Shown piece by piece: positions 1 through 8,716 of a stretch of 64,000 nt of DNA (position 1 is the stretch's first letter; each line of letters starts with the position of its first letter). The notes under the pieces are model-generated. The model was not told where the DNA came from and searched no databases. It worked only from the letters and a program-made list of their open reading frames with translations. The translations under genes were made by a program, and so were the position numbers. Origin of the DNA: Amycolatopsis sp. CA-230715 (GTDB lineage: Bacteria > Actinomycetota > Actinomycetes > Mycobacteriales > Pseudonocardiaceae); the NCBI RefSeq assembly GCF_018736145.1, contig NZ_CP059997.1, positions 3,099,501 through 3,163,500 of the forward strand. The letters run 5' to 3'.

Positions 1-1
1 C

Positions 2-577
2 GAGGCCGCGCTGCGCGAGCGCGTCGACACCGGCGACGCCGAGCTGCGCGCCAAGATCGAGGATCTCGACGCCGCCACCAAGGAACGCATCGGCGCCAAC
101 ACCGAGGCCCTCAAGACCGCGCTGACCGAGACCGGCGAGATGATCGACGCGTCCGACCGGCTGGAGAACCTCGGCGGCTGCCTCGAGCAGGTCACCTCGC
201 GGCTCGACGAGCTCGCGGGCAGGCTCGACAAGGTCGAGGACGGCTTCACCGCGCAGCTCGGCGATCTCGACGGCACGCTCAAGAGCGGCCTGTCGAAGGT
301 CGAGGGCACGCTGTCGAAGCAGCCCGACACCGACTCGGTGAACTCGCTGGTGCGCAAGAGCAACGAGGAATCCGAGCGGCGCATCGGCGGCCAGCTCGAC
401 GAGGCGATGGCCACCTTCGCCGAGCTGATGCTCGGCGGCGGCCCCGCCGTCCAGCAGATCGCCCCGCCGCCGCCCGCGCCGCGCCAGCCGCGCCGCGCCC
501 GCAACGGCCGCGCCCCGAAGAGCGCCGACGCCAAGAGCAAGGCCGCCGACTCGTCCGACGACTCTTCGGACTCCTGA
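2..577 (+). CDS. Partial coiled-coil protein, C-terminal part
   Basis: The reading frame is open from the first bases of the window and ends at TGA 577, so the 5' end lies outside. The visible 191 residues are highly charged, with repeated Glu/Lys/Leu/Asp heptad-like spacing (ERVDTGDAEL, KIEDLDAATK, RLDELAGRLDKVEDG), which indicates a long coiled coil. The last ~50 residues are Pro/Ala/Arg/Lys-rich and end in an acidic Ser/Asp run, probably a disordered tail. No catalytic motif is seen. It may be a cytoskeletal or scaffold-like protein, but the function cannot be assigned from this fragment. Confidence 0.75.
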   Translation, partial: EAALRERVDTGDAELRAKIEDLDAATKERIGANTEALKTALTETGEMIDASDRLENLGGCLEQVTSRLDELAGRLDKVEDGFTAQLGDLDGTLKSGLSKVEGTLSKQPDTDSVNSLVRKSNEESERRIGGQLDEAMATFAELMLGGGPAVQQIAPPPPAPRQPRRARNGRAPKSADAKSKAADSSDDSSDS

Positions 578-592
578 CCCAATCCCGGCGCT

Positions 593-628
593 GGGGCCCC
601 TTCCGCGGCAGCGGAAGGGGCCCCGTTT
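593..628 (+). terminator. Rho-independent terminator
   Basis: A perfect 14-bp stem (GGGGCCCCTTCCGC) with a GGCA loop spans 593-624 and is followed by GTTT. It lies 16 bp after the coiled-coil gene and touches the stop codon of the convergent DUF6817 gene, so it could serve both directions. Confidence 0.85.
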
Positions 629-1187
629 ACTTCCGGGCCCTCTGGCCTGCAGTTAGCGGGCTAAACGTCGTCAACGCGCAGCGGTCGCGCCACGCGGCCT
701 CGCTCAGCAGCGGGCGGAACGACGCCAGCAGCGCACCGATCCGCTCGCCGTACTCCTCGGCGAACGCCGGGCTCTCGGCGACCAGATCGAGTTCGTTCGC
801 GGCGGTCAGTTCGGCGAACGCCCGCTGCTGCCGGGGGGTCGGCCTGAAGGTGCGGCCGGTGAACCGGTCGGTGAAGGCACCGAGATCGCGGTAGGAACGC
901 GCGCGATCGCAGCTGGCGTAGAAGTACACCAGCGACTCGGCCTCGGCGCCGATCACGTCGGCCAGCTCCCCGCGCCGCTCGACGGGCAGCAGCGCGGTGG
1001 CGAATCCGTCGGTGCCGTAAGCGGCATGGCACAGCCCGGCGATCCGCACGGCAGGCGGCGCGTCCCACCGGCCGAGGCGGTCGTGTACGCGTTTCAGGTG
1101 CGCCAGCAGTGTTCCGCCGGGATGCTCGATCTTCTCCGCACCCAGCCGGGACAACAGTTCCTCGGCCGCGCTCCGGTGCTGTGCCAT
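627..1187 (-). CDS. DUF6817 domain protein
   Basis: A 186-aa protein. The frame extends 39 codons further upstream, but ATG at 1187 is preceded by GGGGAGGCGGT, a good ribosome-binding site, and gives the usual N-terminus. The conserved block HPGGTLLAHLKRVHDRLGRW followed by LCHAAYGTDGFATALL and YFYASCDRA is what I recognise as DUF6817, a family with conserved His/Asp residues suggestive of an HD-like fold. Its biochemical activity is unknown. It is transcribed divergently from the LysR regulator at 1328, so it is a candidate target of that regulator. Confidence 0.75.
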   Translation of the reverse strand: MAQHRSAAEELLSRLGAEKIEHPGGTLLAHLKRVHDRLGRWDAPPAVRIAGLCHAAYGTDGFATALLPVERRGELADVIGAEAESLVYFYASCDRARSYRDLGAFTDRFTGRTFRPTPRQQRAFAELTAANELDLVAESPAFAEEYGERIGALLASFRPLLSEAAWRDRCALTTFSPLTAGQRARK

Positions 1188-1285
1188 ACCGCCTCCCCTC
1201 GATCCGGGTCGGCACCGGCTCGGACGCGAAAGCCCGGTTGCCGCCCGCGACCCATCGTCGTGCGCCCGGGATCCCCCAGTCAATT

Positions 1286-1311
1286 CTCGGGTTTTCTTGG
1301 ACAACCCCGAG
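1286..1311. promoter_or_regulatory. Candidate LysR operator in the divergent promoter region
   Basis: CTCGGG at 1286-1291 and CCCGAG at 1306-1311 form an interrupted inverted repeat around an AT-richer centre, 17 bp before the LysR start codon. LysR regulators commonly bind dyads of this spacing in the promoter shared with a divergent gene. The assignment is by position only. Confidence 0.4.
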
Positions 1312-1327
1312 GTATAGCTTGGGATTC

Positions 1328-2215
1328 GTGACCTTGGAGGATCTCCGCGTCTTCGCGGCCGTGTGCGCGACGGGCAGCCTCAGCGCGGTCGCGCGCGAGC
1401 AGTCGTGCAGCCAGTCCGCGGTGAGCCAGCACGTGAAACGGCTGGAGCGGGAACTGGGCCTGCCCCTGATCACCCGCGGGTCGCGCGGAGTCGTCCCGAC
1501 CCCCGCCGGCCGCATTCTGCAGGAGGCGGCGACGACCGGCATCGCGGGAATCGACGCCGCGACGCGGCGCCTCCGCGAACTCGCCACGGGCGAGGGCGGC
1601 GAGGTCAGGGTCACCACCGGCGCGACCTCGGTGCGGCACTTCATGGGCGCGGGCATCGTGGCGTTCCGGCAGCGCTTTCCCCGGGTACGCCTGGAATTCC
1701 GGACCCGCACGTCCAGCCGTGACTGCCTCGCCGCGGTACTGGCCGACGAATCGGAACTCGCGCTGGTCACCTTCGGCGACCCGGTGCCGGGGATCGAGCG
1801 GCGCCCGCTGCTGACCCTGCCGTGGGCGCTGGCCGTCTCGGCCGAGGATCCCGTAGCCGCACGTGCCACGATCGAACCCGGCGAGCTGGCGGACCTCGCC
1901 GATATCGGGCTGCCAGGGAACTCGACCGCGCGCGCTCAGCTCGACACCGCAGTTGGCACCGCGAACCGGGCGAGCGCCAGCGTCGCCGACTGGGACACCG
2001 CGGTCCTGCTCGCCGAACTCGGCGTCGGACGCATGGTCGTGCCCGTGATGCCCGCGTGGACCACCGCCCGCCACCCCGCGCTGCGGCTGGTGCCGATCCC
2101 CGCCCTGCCACCGCTTTCCGCCGGCTGGGCGTGCCGGAGCTGGACAGCGCTCAGCCCGATCACCGTCGCCTTCGCCGACACCGTGGCCGAAACACTCAAC
2201 GATCATCCTTTGTAG
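1328..2215 (+). CDS. LysR family transcriptional regulator
   Basis: A 295-aa regulator from a GTG start. The N-terminal winged HTH is clear: LEDLRVFAAVCATGSLSAVA, then SQSAVSQHVKRLERELGLPL, then PTPAGR (about residues 1-62). The remaining ~230 residues form the two-lobed substrate-binding domain and are of normal length for the family. The frame stays open far upstream, but those residues have no LysR homology and overlap the divergent gene. The effector is unknown. It is divergent from the DUF6817 gene and ends 7 bp from the convergent TetR gene. Confidence 0.9.
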   Translation: MTLEDLRVFAAVCATGSLSAVAREQSCSQSAVSQHVKRLERELGLPLITRGSRGVVPTPAGRILQEAATTGIAGIDAATRRLRELATGEGGEVRVTTGATSVRHFMGAGIVAFRQRFPRVRLEFRTRTSSRDCLAAVLADESELALVTFGDPVPGIERRPLLTLPWALAVSAEDPVAARATIEPGELADLADIGLPGNSTARAQLDTAVGTANRASASVADWDTAVLLAELGVGRMVVPVMPAWTTARHPALRLVPIPALPPLSAGWACRSWTALSPITVAFADTVAETLNDHPL

Positions 2216-2222
2216 ACGGTCG

Positions 2223-2966
2223 TCATCTTGGGGGAAGATCGAGCCTGCGCGCGGCGCCGTCCAGCACCATGGCCAGGCCGTGACGGAATCTGTCCTTTTC
2301 GGACACAACACCGATGAGCCGGGGGAACACCTCGCGAGGATCCTTGCCGCCGAACAGTTCCTGAGTGTGCGGGAACTCCCCCGTCGCGTACTGGCTTTCG
2401 GCGAACCGGATGGCCGCCTCGATCACCTCGTCGTCGACGGGAGCCGCGTTCGCCGCGCGGAATTCGGCTGACCGGAGCACGTTGCCGTGCACGTAGTCGT
2501 CGACCACGGCGAGCAGCGCGAACTTCTCCGCCGCGGCCAGGCGGGTGCCCGCCAGCGCGGCGAGCGACTGTTCGAAGTGCCGCATGGCGTTGGGACCCAT
2601 CGACGCGTTTCGCAGGGACTGCAGCGCCCACGGATGGCGCATCAACACGTCCCAGGTGCGCTCGGCGACCGCGGTGAGCGCGTCGTACCAGTGGGCGGGG
2701 AACTCGTCGGCGGGGATCCAGACCTCGCCCATGATCGCGTCGTCCATCAGCGCGATCAGCTCGTCCTTGGTGCGGACGTAGTAGTAGAGGGTCATCGTGC
2801 CCGCGCCCAGTTCGGCGGCGACGCGGCGCATGGACACCGCGGCGAACCCCTCGGTGTCCGCAAGGGACAGTGCCGTCGAGGCGATCTGGTCGCGGGTGAA
2901 CTTCGGCCTGCGCGTGCCCGGTTCCGAGCGGGTCCAGATCAGGGCCGAGTCGTCGCCACTTGCCAT
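2223..2966 (-). CDS. TetR family repressor (TetR_C type)
   Basis: A 247-aa protein. Residues ~22-70 form the TetR HTH (TRDQIASTALSLADTEGFAA, then MRRVAAELGAGTMTLYYYVR). The rest resembles the TetR_C ligand-binding domain found in repressors of antibiotic-type monooxygenases and exporters. It is divergent from the FAD monooxygenase at 3023, and the inverted repeat at 2966-3007 begins at its own initiation codon, so it probably represses both genes. No ribosome-binding site is obvious and the operator abuts the ATG, so the mRNA may be leaderless. The inducer is likely a substrate or product of the monooxygenase. Confidence 0.9.
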   Translation of the reverse strand: MASGDDSALIWTRSEPGTRRPKFTRDQIASTALSLADTEGFAAVSMRRVAAELGAGTMTLYYYVRTKDELIALMDDAIMGEVWIPADEFPAHWYDALTAVAERTWDVLMRHPWALQSLRNASMGPNAMRHFEQSLAALAGTRLAAAEKFALLAVVDDYVHGNVLRSAEFRAANAAPVDDEVIEAAIRFAESQYATGEFPHTQELFGGKDPREVFPRLIGVVSEKDRFRHGLAMVLDGAARRLDLPPR

Positions 2967-3007
2967 TCGTACACCGTACCGTTAGCGTTGTTAGTACAGC
3001 GTACGAA
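2966..3007. promoter_or_regulatory. TetR operator inverted repeat
   Basis: TTCGTACACCGTAC (2966-2979) and GTACAGCGTACGAA (2994-3007) are inverted repeats matching at 12 of 14 positions with a 14-bp AT-rich spacer. Each arm also carries internal GTAC repeats. The site fills the gap between the divergent TetR and monooxygenase genes and overlaps the TetR start codon, as expected for autoregulation. Confidence 0.75.
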
Positions 3008-3022
3008 CAACTGGGGGATGCG

Positions 3023-4558
3023 ATGGCCGAGCTCGAAGTACTGATTGCCGGGGCGGGTCCGAGCGGGCTCGCGCTGGCGTGCGAACTCGCGGTGCGCGGC
3101 GTCCGGTTCCGCATCATCGACCGGGCGGAGGCCTTCTTCGGCGGGTCGCGCGCGGACGGCATCCAGCCGAGGACCATGGAGGTGTTCGCCGACCTCGGGA
3201 TTCTCGACCCGGTGCTGGCCGCCGGGGACCTCGGCACGGTGGTGCGCGCGTACCAGGGGGACGAAGTCGTCTGGGAAGGCCGGATGACCGACCCGGCCGA
3301 GCCGACGCCGTCCGTGCCGTACCCGAACATCTGGTTCGTGCCGCAGTTCCGCACCGAGGAAATCCTCCGCGAGCGGCTCGCGGAGTTGGGCGGTCACGTG
3401 GAACTGTCGACCGAGCTGACCGATTTCGTCGAGGACGCCGACGGCGTGACCGCCACCCTGAGCGCTCGCGGGACGATCGGGACCGTGCGCGCCAGGTACC
3501 TGGTCGGCGCGGACGGCGGGCACAGCACCGTTCGCCGTCGACTGGGCATCGCTTTTCCCGGCGACACCGACGAAAGCACCACGATGCTGTTCGCCGACGC
3601 GCGGGTGGACGGGATCGGCCGCGACCACGGCCGGATCTGGCAGGTCGGCGAGGGCGGGGTCTCGCTCATGCCGTTGGCGGGCACCGAGTTGTTCACCGTG
3701 TTCGCGCGACCGTCCGAAATGGACGAACCGATCCGCGAACACCTGCAACGCCAGGTCACCGAAGCGTCCGGCCGGGACGACATCCTGGTGCGAGAGGTCA
3801 CCTGGCACACCACGTGGCGGTCCAACACCAGGCTGGCCGAACGGTTCCGCGACGGCAGGGTCTTCCTGGCGGGCGACGCCGGGCACGTGCACCCGCCGAC
3901 CGGCGGGCAGGGCATGAACACCGGAATCCAGGACGGCTACAACCTCGGCTGGAAGCTCGCGGCCGCACTGGCTGGCGCCCCGGACGCGCTGCTGGACAGC
4001 TACGAACCGGAACGGATGGCGGCCGCGCGCGCCGCACTGGACCTCAGCACGGCACTGCTGGAAAAGCACCGGCGAGGAGATGAAGACGCCCACGTGCGCG
4101 GCCCGGAGGTGCACGGTCTCACGCTGAACTACCGCGGCGGCCCGCTTTCCCGCGACGACCGCGCCACACCCGGCGCGCTCAGAGCGGGCGACCGCGCACC
4201 GGACGCACCACTGACCACGGCCGACGGCAAGCGAATCCGGCTGTTCGACCTGCTCCATGGTCCACACTGGACACTGCTCGGTTTCGGTGCGGCACAAGCG
4301 AAAACCACCGCCGCACTGGGTGATCGCGTGCGCGCGTACACCGTGCTCCGCCCTGGCGACCCCGTCGACGCGCACGCGCTGATCGACCACGGCGGGCACC
4401 TGCGGACCGGCTACGACGCGGCCGACGGCACGGTGGTCCTGATCCGCCCGGACGGCTACGTCGGACTGATCGCGAACCCCGGCAGCACCGAGGACATCCT
4501 CGGCTACTGGACCGCGGTGCACGGGACTCCCGTTTCCATGCCCCGAAGATGGTCCTAG
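3023..4558 (+). CDS. FAD-dependent aromatic monooxygenase
   Basis: A 511-aa class A flavoprotein hydroxylase. The N-terminus carries the FAD dinucleotide motif (LIAGAGPSGLALACELA), the middle has the second FAD site (GADGGHSTVRRRLG), and the GD motif is in FLAGDAGHVHPPTGGQGMNT. About 120 C-terminal residues form a thioredoxin-like domain typical of PgaE/RdmE-type aromatic polyketide hydroxylases and PheA/TfdB-type enzymes. The ATG at 3023 follows GGGGG. It hydroxylates an aromatic ring using NAD(P)H and O2; the substrate cannot be told. The TetR_C-type neighbour and operator suggest induction by an aromatic or antibiotic-like compound. Confidence 0.88.
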   Translation: MAELEVLIAGAGPSGLALACELAVRGVRFRIIDRAEAFFGGSRADGIQPRTMEVFADLGILDPVLAAGDLGTVVRAYQGDEVVWEGRMTDPAEPTPSVPYPNIWFVPQFRTEEILRERLAELGGHVELSTELTDFVEDADGVTATLSARGTIGTVRARYLVGADGGHSTVRRRLGIAFPGDTDESTTMLFADARVDGIGRDHGRIWQVGEGGVSLMPLAGTELFTVFARPSEMDEPIREHLQRQVTEASGRDDILVREVTWHTTWRSNTRLAERFRDGRVFLAGDAGHVHPPTGGQGMNTGIQDGYNLGWKLAAALAGAPDALLDSYEPERMAAARAALDLSTALLEKHRRGDEDAHVRGPEVHGLTLNYRGGPLSRDDRATPGALRAGDRAPDAPLTTADGKRIRLFDLLHGPHWTLLGFGAAQAKTTAALGDRVRAYTVLRPGDPVDAHALIDHGGHLRTGYDAADGTVVLIRPDGYVGLIANPGSTEDILGYWTAVHGTPVSMPRRWS

Positions 4559-4575
4559 AGGGCGGGCCTTCTCGT

Positions 4576-4628
4576 GCCCCGAAAGTGACCTTCAGGGCGT
4601 CTGGTGCCCCGAAAGCCACTTTCGGGGC
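4576..4628. repeat. Two copies of the CCCCGAA(A/G)GTGACCTTCGGGG palindrome
   Basis: 4576-4598 and 4606-4628 are 23-bp imperfect and near-perfect palindromes (GCCCCGAAAG...CTTTCGGGGC in the second). They lie between the convergent monooxygenase and deoA genes, where they could act as bidirectional terminators. The same repeat family recurs at 11881-12263 and 32811-32834. Confidence 0.8.
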
Positions 4629-4652
4629 ATGAACACCCCGGCCGCACGCCCG

Positions 4653-5948
4653 CTAGCCCCGGATCGTGTCCAGGACTATGTTCCGCGCCGCGGTGTCGCG
4701 TTCGGACACTTCGATGCCGCCTTCGAGCGCGGCTAAAGCGGCGGGCACCTTTTCCGGGGTGTCGGTGTGCAGTTCGAGCACCGGCTGCCCGGCCGCCACC
4801 CGGTCCCCCGGCTTGGCAAGGCACCGGATCCCGGCCGCGTACTGCACCGCGTCGCCCCGTCGCGCGCGACCGGCGCCCAGTCGCCACGCGGCGACGCCGA
4901 CCGCGTAGGCGTCCATAGTGGACACGACACCGGCGCGATCGGCTTCGACGACGTGAATGCACTGGGGCGTCGGCAGCGCGGCTTCGGGGTCGCCGCCCTG
5001 CGCGCTGATCATGCGGCACCACGTTTCGTACGCCCGGCCAGAAGCGAGCACCGCGGCGGGGTCCACATCAGACAGACCAGCCAACGCGAGCATCTCGCGA
5101 GCCAGCGCGACGGTCAGTTCGACGACGTCGCGCGGGCCGCCGCCCTTGAGCACCTCGACCGATTCGGCGACCTCTACGGCGTTGCCGACGGCCGTGCCGA
5201 GCGGGGTGCTCATGTCGGTGAGCAGCGCCGTCGTCGCGACGCCGTGCGCCGAGCCGATTTCCACCAGTGCGCGCGCCAGTTCGCGCGCCTGGTCCGGGGT
5301 TTTCATGAACGCGCCGGACCCGGCCTTGACGTCGAGCACGAGTCCTTCGGCGCCCTCGGCGATCTTCTTGCTCATGATCGAGCTGGCGATGAGCGGGATC
5401 GATTCGACGGTCGCGGTCACGTCCCGCAGCGCGTAGAGCTTCCGGTCCGCGGGCGCGAGCCCCTCGGTCGCGGCGCACACCACCGCGCCGACCTCGTCGA
5501 GCTGGCGGGTGATCTCGTCGGTGGACAGCTCCGCGCGCCAGCCGGGGATCGACTCCAGCTTGTCGAGCGTGCCGCCGGTGTGGCCGAGCCCGCGCCCCGA
5601 CAGCTGCGGCACCGCGGCACCGCAGGTGGCGACCAGCGGCGCCAGCGGGAGCGTGATCTTGTCGCCGACGCCGCCGGTGGAGTGCTTGTCCACGCTCGGC
5701 TTCGACACCTTCAGCGAAAGGCGCTCGCCGGAGTCGATCATCGCGCCGGTCCAGCGCGCTGTCTCGGCCGCGGTCATCCCGCGCAGGAAGACCGCCATCG
5801 CCAGCGCGGACATCTGCTCCTCGGCGACGGCGCCACGGGTGTAGGCGTCGACCACCCAATCGATCTGTGCGTCGGTCAGCGTTCCGCCATCGCGCTTGGC
5901 CCTGATCACGTCCACCGCGGCGAACGGCTCGGTTCGGTACTCGCTCAC
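4653..5948 (-). CDS. deoA: Thymidine/pyrimidine-nucleoside phosphorylase
   Basis: A 431-aa phosphorylase that cleaves thymidine and related pyrimidine deoxynucleosides with phosphate to base plus (deoxy)ribose 1-phosphate. The family signature SGRGLGHTGGTLDKLESIPG is intact, as are the phosphate-binding KHSTGGVGDK and the C-terminal barrel-sandwich domain. The GTG start at 5948 overlaps the cdd stop as GTGA. The open frame continues upstream only as out-of-family sequence inside cdd. It is the last gene of the nucleoside operon: imported cytidine/deoxycytidine is deaminated by Cdd and the product is then phosphorolysed here. Confidence 0.95.
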   Translation of the reverse strand: MSEYRTEPFAAVDVIRAKRDGGTLTDAQIDWVVDAYTRGAVAEEQMSALAMAVFLRGMTAAETARWTGAMIDSGERLSLKVSKPSVDKHSTGGVGDKITLPLAPLVATCGAAVPQLSGRGLGHTGGTLDKLESIPGWRAELSTDEITRQLDEVGAVVCAATEGLAPADRKLYALRDVTATVESIPLIASSIMSKKIAEGAEGLVLDVKAGSGAFMKTPDQARELARALVEIGSAHGVATTALLTDMSTPLGTAVGNAVEVAESVEVLKGGGPRDVVELTVALAREMLALAGLSDVDPAAVLASGRAYETWCRMISAQGGDPEAALPTPQCIHVVEADRAGVVSTMDAYAVGVAAWRLGAGRARRGDAVQYAAGIRCLAKPGDRVAAGQPVLELHTDTPEKVPAALAALEGGIEVSERDTAARNIVLDTIRG

Positions 5949-6349
5949 CGCGGCGCCTCCGGCAGGTCCTCGGGGCCGAAGGCGTCCGGCAGCACGGCGG
6001 TCATCGGCAGGATCCCTTGTGGAGTGTCCACAAGGCACTCTCCCCCGCCGAGTTCGAACAGGATCTGACGGCACCGGCCGCACGGCATCAGCAGTTCGCC
6101 CTCGCCGCTGCGGCAGGCGACCGCGACGAGCCGCCCGCCGCCGGAGAGCCGGAGCTGGCCCGCCATCGTGCATTCCGCGCAGAGCCCGAGCCCGTAGGAC
6201 GCGTTCTCCACGTTGCAGCCGAGCACGACTCTGCCATCGTCCACAATGGCCGCGACGCCCACGTGCAGGCCCGAATAAGGCGCGTAGGCGTTGCGCGCGG
6301 CGCCGACCGCCGCCGCGCGCAGCGCGTCCCAGTCGACCGCGCTAGTCAC
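5945..6349 (-). CDS. cdd: Cytidine deaminase
   Basis: A 134-aa zinc enzyme converting (deoxy)cytidine to (deoxy)uridine. The motifs are CAE (in GLCAECTMAG) and PCGRC; the first zinc ligand is Cys, as in homotetrameric cytidine deaminases. I chose GTG at 6349 because GAGG lies 5 bases upstream and it overlaps the permease stop by 8 bases. GTG 6355 and ATG 6373 are in-frame alternatives. The stop overlaps the deoA start as GTGA, indicating translational coupling. Confidence 0.93.
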   Translation of the reverse strand: MTSAVDWDALRAAAVGAARNAYAPYSGLHVGVAAIVDDGRVVLGCNVENASYGLGLCAECTMAGQLRLSGGGRLVAVACRSGEGELLMPCGRCRQILFELGGGECLVDTPQGILPMTAVLPDAFGPEDLPEAPR

Positions 6350-7619
6350 CTTCACCTCGCCGGTATCGGGCACCGTCCGCCTTCGGCGCGCGCAGCCGCT
6401 GCGACGCGACCGCGAGCACGATCAGCGTGACGAAGTGCGCGGTGTACGGGATCAGGTCGCTCGGCAGGTCGTCGTTGGCCCAGTAGATCCAGTACAGCAC
6501 CGCGGCACCGACCACACCGGCGCCCGCGGCGAACCAGCGGCGCCGAACCAGTTGCACGACCACGATCACGCCGAGCAGGATCACCGCGCCGTAGAGCAGC
6601 GCGAGCACCGCGGTGCCACCGCCGGAGAGCTGCAAACCGTCGGCGTAGCCGAACAACGCGGCGCCGCCGAGCAGCCCGCCCGGCCGCCAGTTGCCGAAGA
6701 TCATCGCGGCGAGGCCGATGTACCCGCGGCCCGAGGTCTGGTTCTCCAGGTAGTCCGCGCCGCCCGCGAGCAGCACCAGCGACGCGCCGCCCATCCCGGC
6801 GAGCCCGCCGGAGATCAGCACCGCCACGTACTTGTGCAGGTACACGTTGACGCCGAGCGATTCGGCCGCCACCGGGTTCTCCCCGCACGAGCGCAGCCGC
6901 AGCCCGAACCGGGTCCGCCACAGCACCAGGTAGCTCAGCGGCACCAGCAGCAGCGCGATCATCGCCAGCGGCGACACCTCGGTGATCAGGCCGCGGATGA
7001 TGCCCGCCGCGTCCGAGATCCCCACGCGCTGCTGCTTTTCCAGGTCTCCCAACCAGTCCGAGAGGAACGTCGCCGAGTAGGTGTCGAACTTCGGCACCGG
7101 CGGCGACTCCTTCGGGTTCCCCGAAAGGGGCTTGAAGACGAGGCTGGCCAAGAACTTCGCGACGCCGAGCCCGAGCAGGTTGATCGCCACACCGGAGACG
7201 ATGTGGTTGACGTTGAAGGTGATCGTCGCGATCGCGTGCAGCAGGCCGCCGAGCGCGCCGAACCCGATCGCCGCGAGCAGCCCGACCCACACGCCGCCGT
7301 AGAACGAACCCCAAGCGGCGCCCCAGGTCCCGAGGATCATCATGCCCTCGAGCCCGATGTTGATCACGCCCGCGCGTTCGGCCCAGAGCCCGCCGAGCGC
7401 GCAGAACAGGATCGGCAGCGCCAGCCGCAGCGCGGTCTGCGCGGTGTTCGTCGAAGTCAGCGTGTTGACCCCGGTCAGGTACGAGGCGGTGGCCAGCACG
7501 CCGATCGCCACCACGGCCCAGATCACGCCGCGCAGCCAGCCGGGCAGGCCGCGCTTCGGCGGCGTCGCCGCGACCGTGACCGGCGCCGAAGACGGGTTCT
7601 GATCGGTCAGAGTGCTCAC
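6342..7619 (-). CDS. Nucleoside ABC transporter permease 2
   Basis: A 425-aa multi-pass membrane protein of the branched-chain amino acid/sugar permease superfamily (BPD_transp_2). The diagnostic ERAGVINIGLEGMM block is near residue 80 and GRGYIGLAAMIFGNW near 320. It has about 10 hydrophobic segments and an unusually long C-terminal hydrophobic tail after the family core. It pairs with the permease encoded just upstream, whose stop overlaps this GTG start as GTGA. Together with the ATPase and Bmp lipoprotein it imports nucleosides, as in the B. subtilis NupNOPQ and pneumococcal nucleoside systems. Confidence 0.93.
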   Translation of the reverse strand: MSTLTDQNPSSAPVTVAATPPKRGLPGWLRGVIWAVVAIGVLATASYLTGVNTLTSTNTAQTALRLALPILFCALGGLWAERAGVINIGLEGMMILGTWGAAWGSFYGGVWVGLLAAIGFGALGGLLHAIATITFNVNHIVSGVAINLLGLGVAKFLASLVFKPLSGNPKESPPVPKFDTYSATFLSDWLGDLEKQQRVGISDAAGIIRGLITEVSPLAMIALLLVPLSYLVLWRTRFGLRLRSCGENPVAAESLGVNVYLHKYVAVLISGGLAGMGGASLVLLAGGADYLENQTSGRGYIGLAAMIFGNWRPGGLLGGAALFGYADGLQLSGGGTAVLALLYGAVILLGVIVVVQLVRRRWFAAGAGVVGAAVLYWIYWANDDLPSDLIPYTAHFVTLIVLAVASQRLRAPKADGARYRRGEGD

Positions 7620-8716
7620 ACCGCACCCCCTTCGCTGACGTCGGCAGGCTTGCGCTTGCCGTTCCCCGCGAGCGCCCTGCCCACGCGCCGCTGTTCGGCG
7701 GCGAGGTCGGCGCGCTTCACGATCTCGTAGGCCACGACGACCGAGAGCACGATCGCGCCCTGCATGATCGTCGCGATTTCCTTCGGCACCTGGATCTGTT
7801 CGAGCGAGACCGCGGACTTGTCGAGGAAAGCCCACAGCAGCGCGCCGAGCCCGATGCCCGCCGGGTGGTTGCGGCCGAGCAGCGCCACCGCGATCCCGGT
7901 GAACCCGTACATCTGGGTCGAGGTGATGCCGTAGCTGTAGTCGCGGCCGAGCAGCTCGGGCAGCGCGACCATGCCCGCGACCGCGCCGGAGAGCAGCATC
8001 GCGATCAGCGTCATCTTCTGCGCGTTGACCCCACCGGCCGCGGCGGCCGTGCCCGATTCGCCGCTCGCCTTCAGCTCGAACCCGAACCGGGTCCTGGTGA
8101 GCATGAACCAGTAGGCGAACCCGATCAGCGCGGCGATGATGACGAACCCGAACAGCGTGCCCGCGCCGAGCGGGATCCCCGGCACGTGCCCGGATTCGGG
8201 GATCGTCCGGGTGGCGACGTCGTTGCCGGTCTGCACGCCGAACTGCTTGGGGTTGATCAGGAACGCCACGATGCCGCCGACGATCGAGTTCAGCATGATC
8301 GTCGAAATGACCTCGCTGACCCCGCGCGTCACCTTCAGCACGGCGGGGATCGCGGCGTAGGCGGCGCCCGCGATCGCGGCGACCAAGATGATCACCACGG
8401 TGTGGATGACCGGCGGCAGCTGCAAAGCACCGCCGACGATGGCCGCGACGACCGCGGCGAACCGGTACTGGCCTTCGACACCGATGTTGAACAGGTTCAT
8501 CTGGAAGCCAATGGCCACCGCGAGCCCGGACAGGTAGTACACCGACGCCAGGTTCACCGTGTCGACGGCGGTGCTGCCCACGAAGAGCTGCTTCACCATG
8601 GTGCCGTAGGCGTCGAACGGGTCGGAACCGGAGATCACCAGCGCGATCCCGGAAATGATGAGCGAGAAGATGATCGCCAGCAGCGGCGGCAGGATCTTCG
8701 TACGCCAGCTCGTCAT
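7616..8716 (-). CDS. Nucleoside ABC transporter permease 1
   Basis: A 366-aa BPD_transp_2 permease with an N-terminal membrane anchor (ILPPLLAIIFSLIISGIALV). The family block GFQMNLFNIGVEGQY is near residue 70 and YGFTGIAVALLGRNHP is near 285. Its ATG at 8716 overlaps the ATPase stop (ATGA), and its own stop overlaps the next permease start. It has the features of the NupP/YufP half of nucleoside importers. The C-terminus ends in a short basic cytoplasmic tail. Confidence 0.93.
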   Translation of the reverse strand: MTSWRTKILPPLLAIIFSLIISGIALVISGSDPFDAYGTMVKQLFVGSTAVDTVNLASVYYLSGLAVAIGFQMNLFNIGVEGQYRFAAVVAAIVGGALQLPPVIHTVVIILVAAIAGAAYAAIPAVLKVTRGVSEVISTIMLNSIVGGIVAFLINPKQFGVQTGNDVATRTIPESGHVPGIPLGAGTLFGFVIIAALIGFAYWFMLTRTRFGFELKASGESGTAAAAGGVNAQKMTLIAMLLSGAVAGMVALPELLGRDYSYGITSTQMYGFTGIAVALLGRNHPAGIGLGALLWAFLDKSAVSLEQIQVPKEIATIMQGAIVLSVVVAYEIVKRADLAAEQRRVGRALAGNGKRKPADVSEGGAV

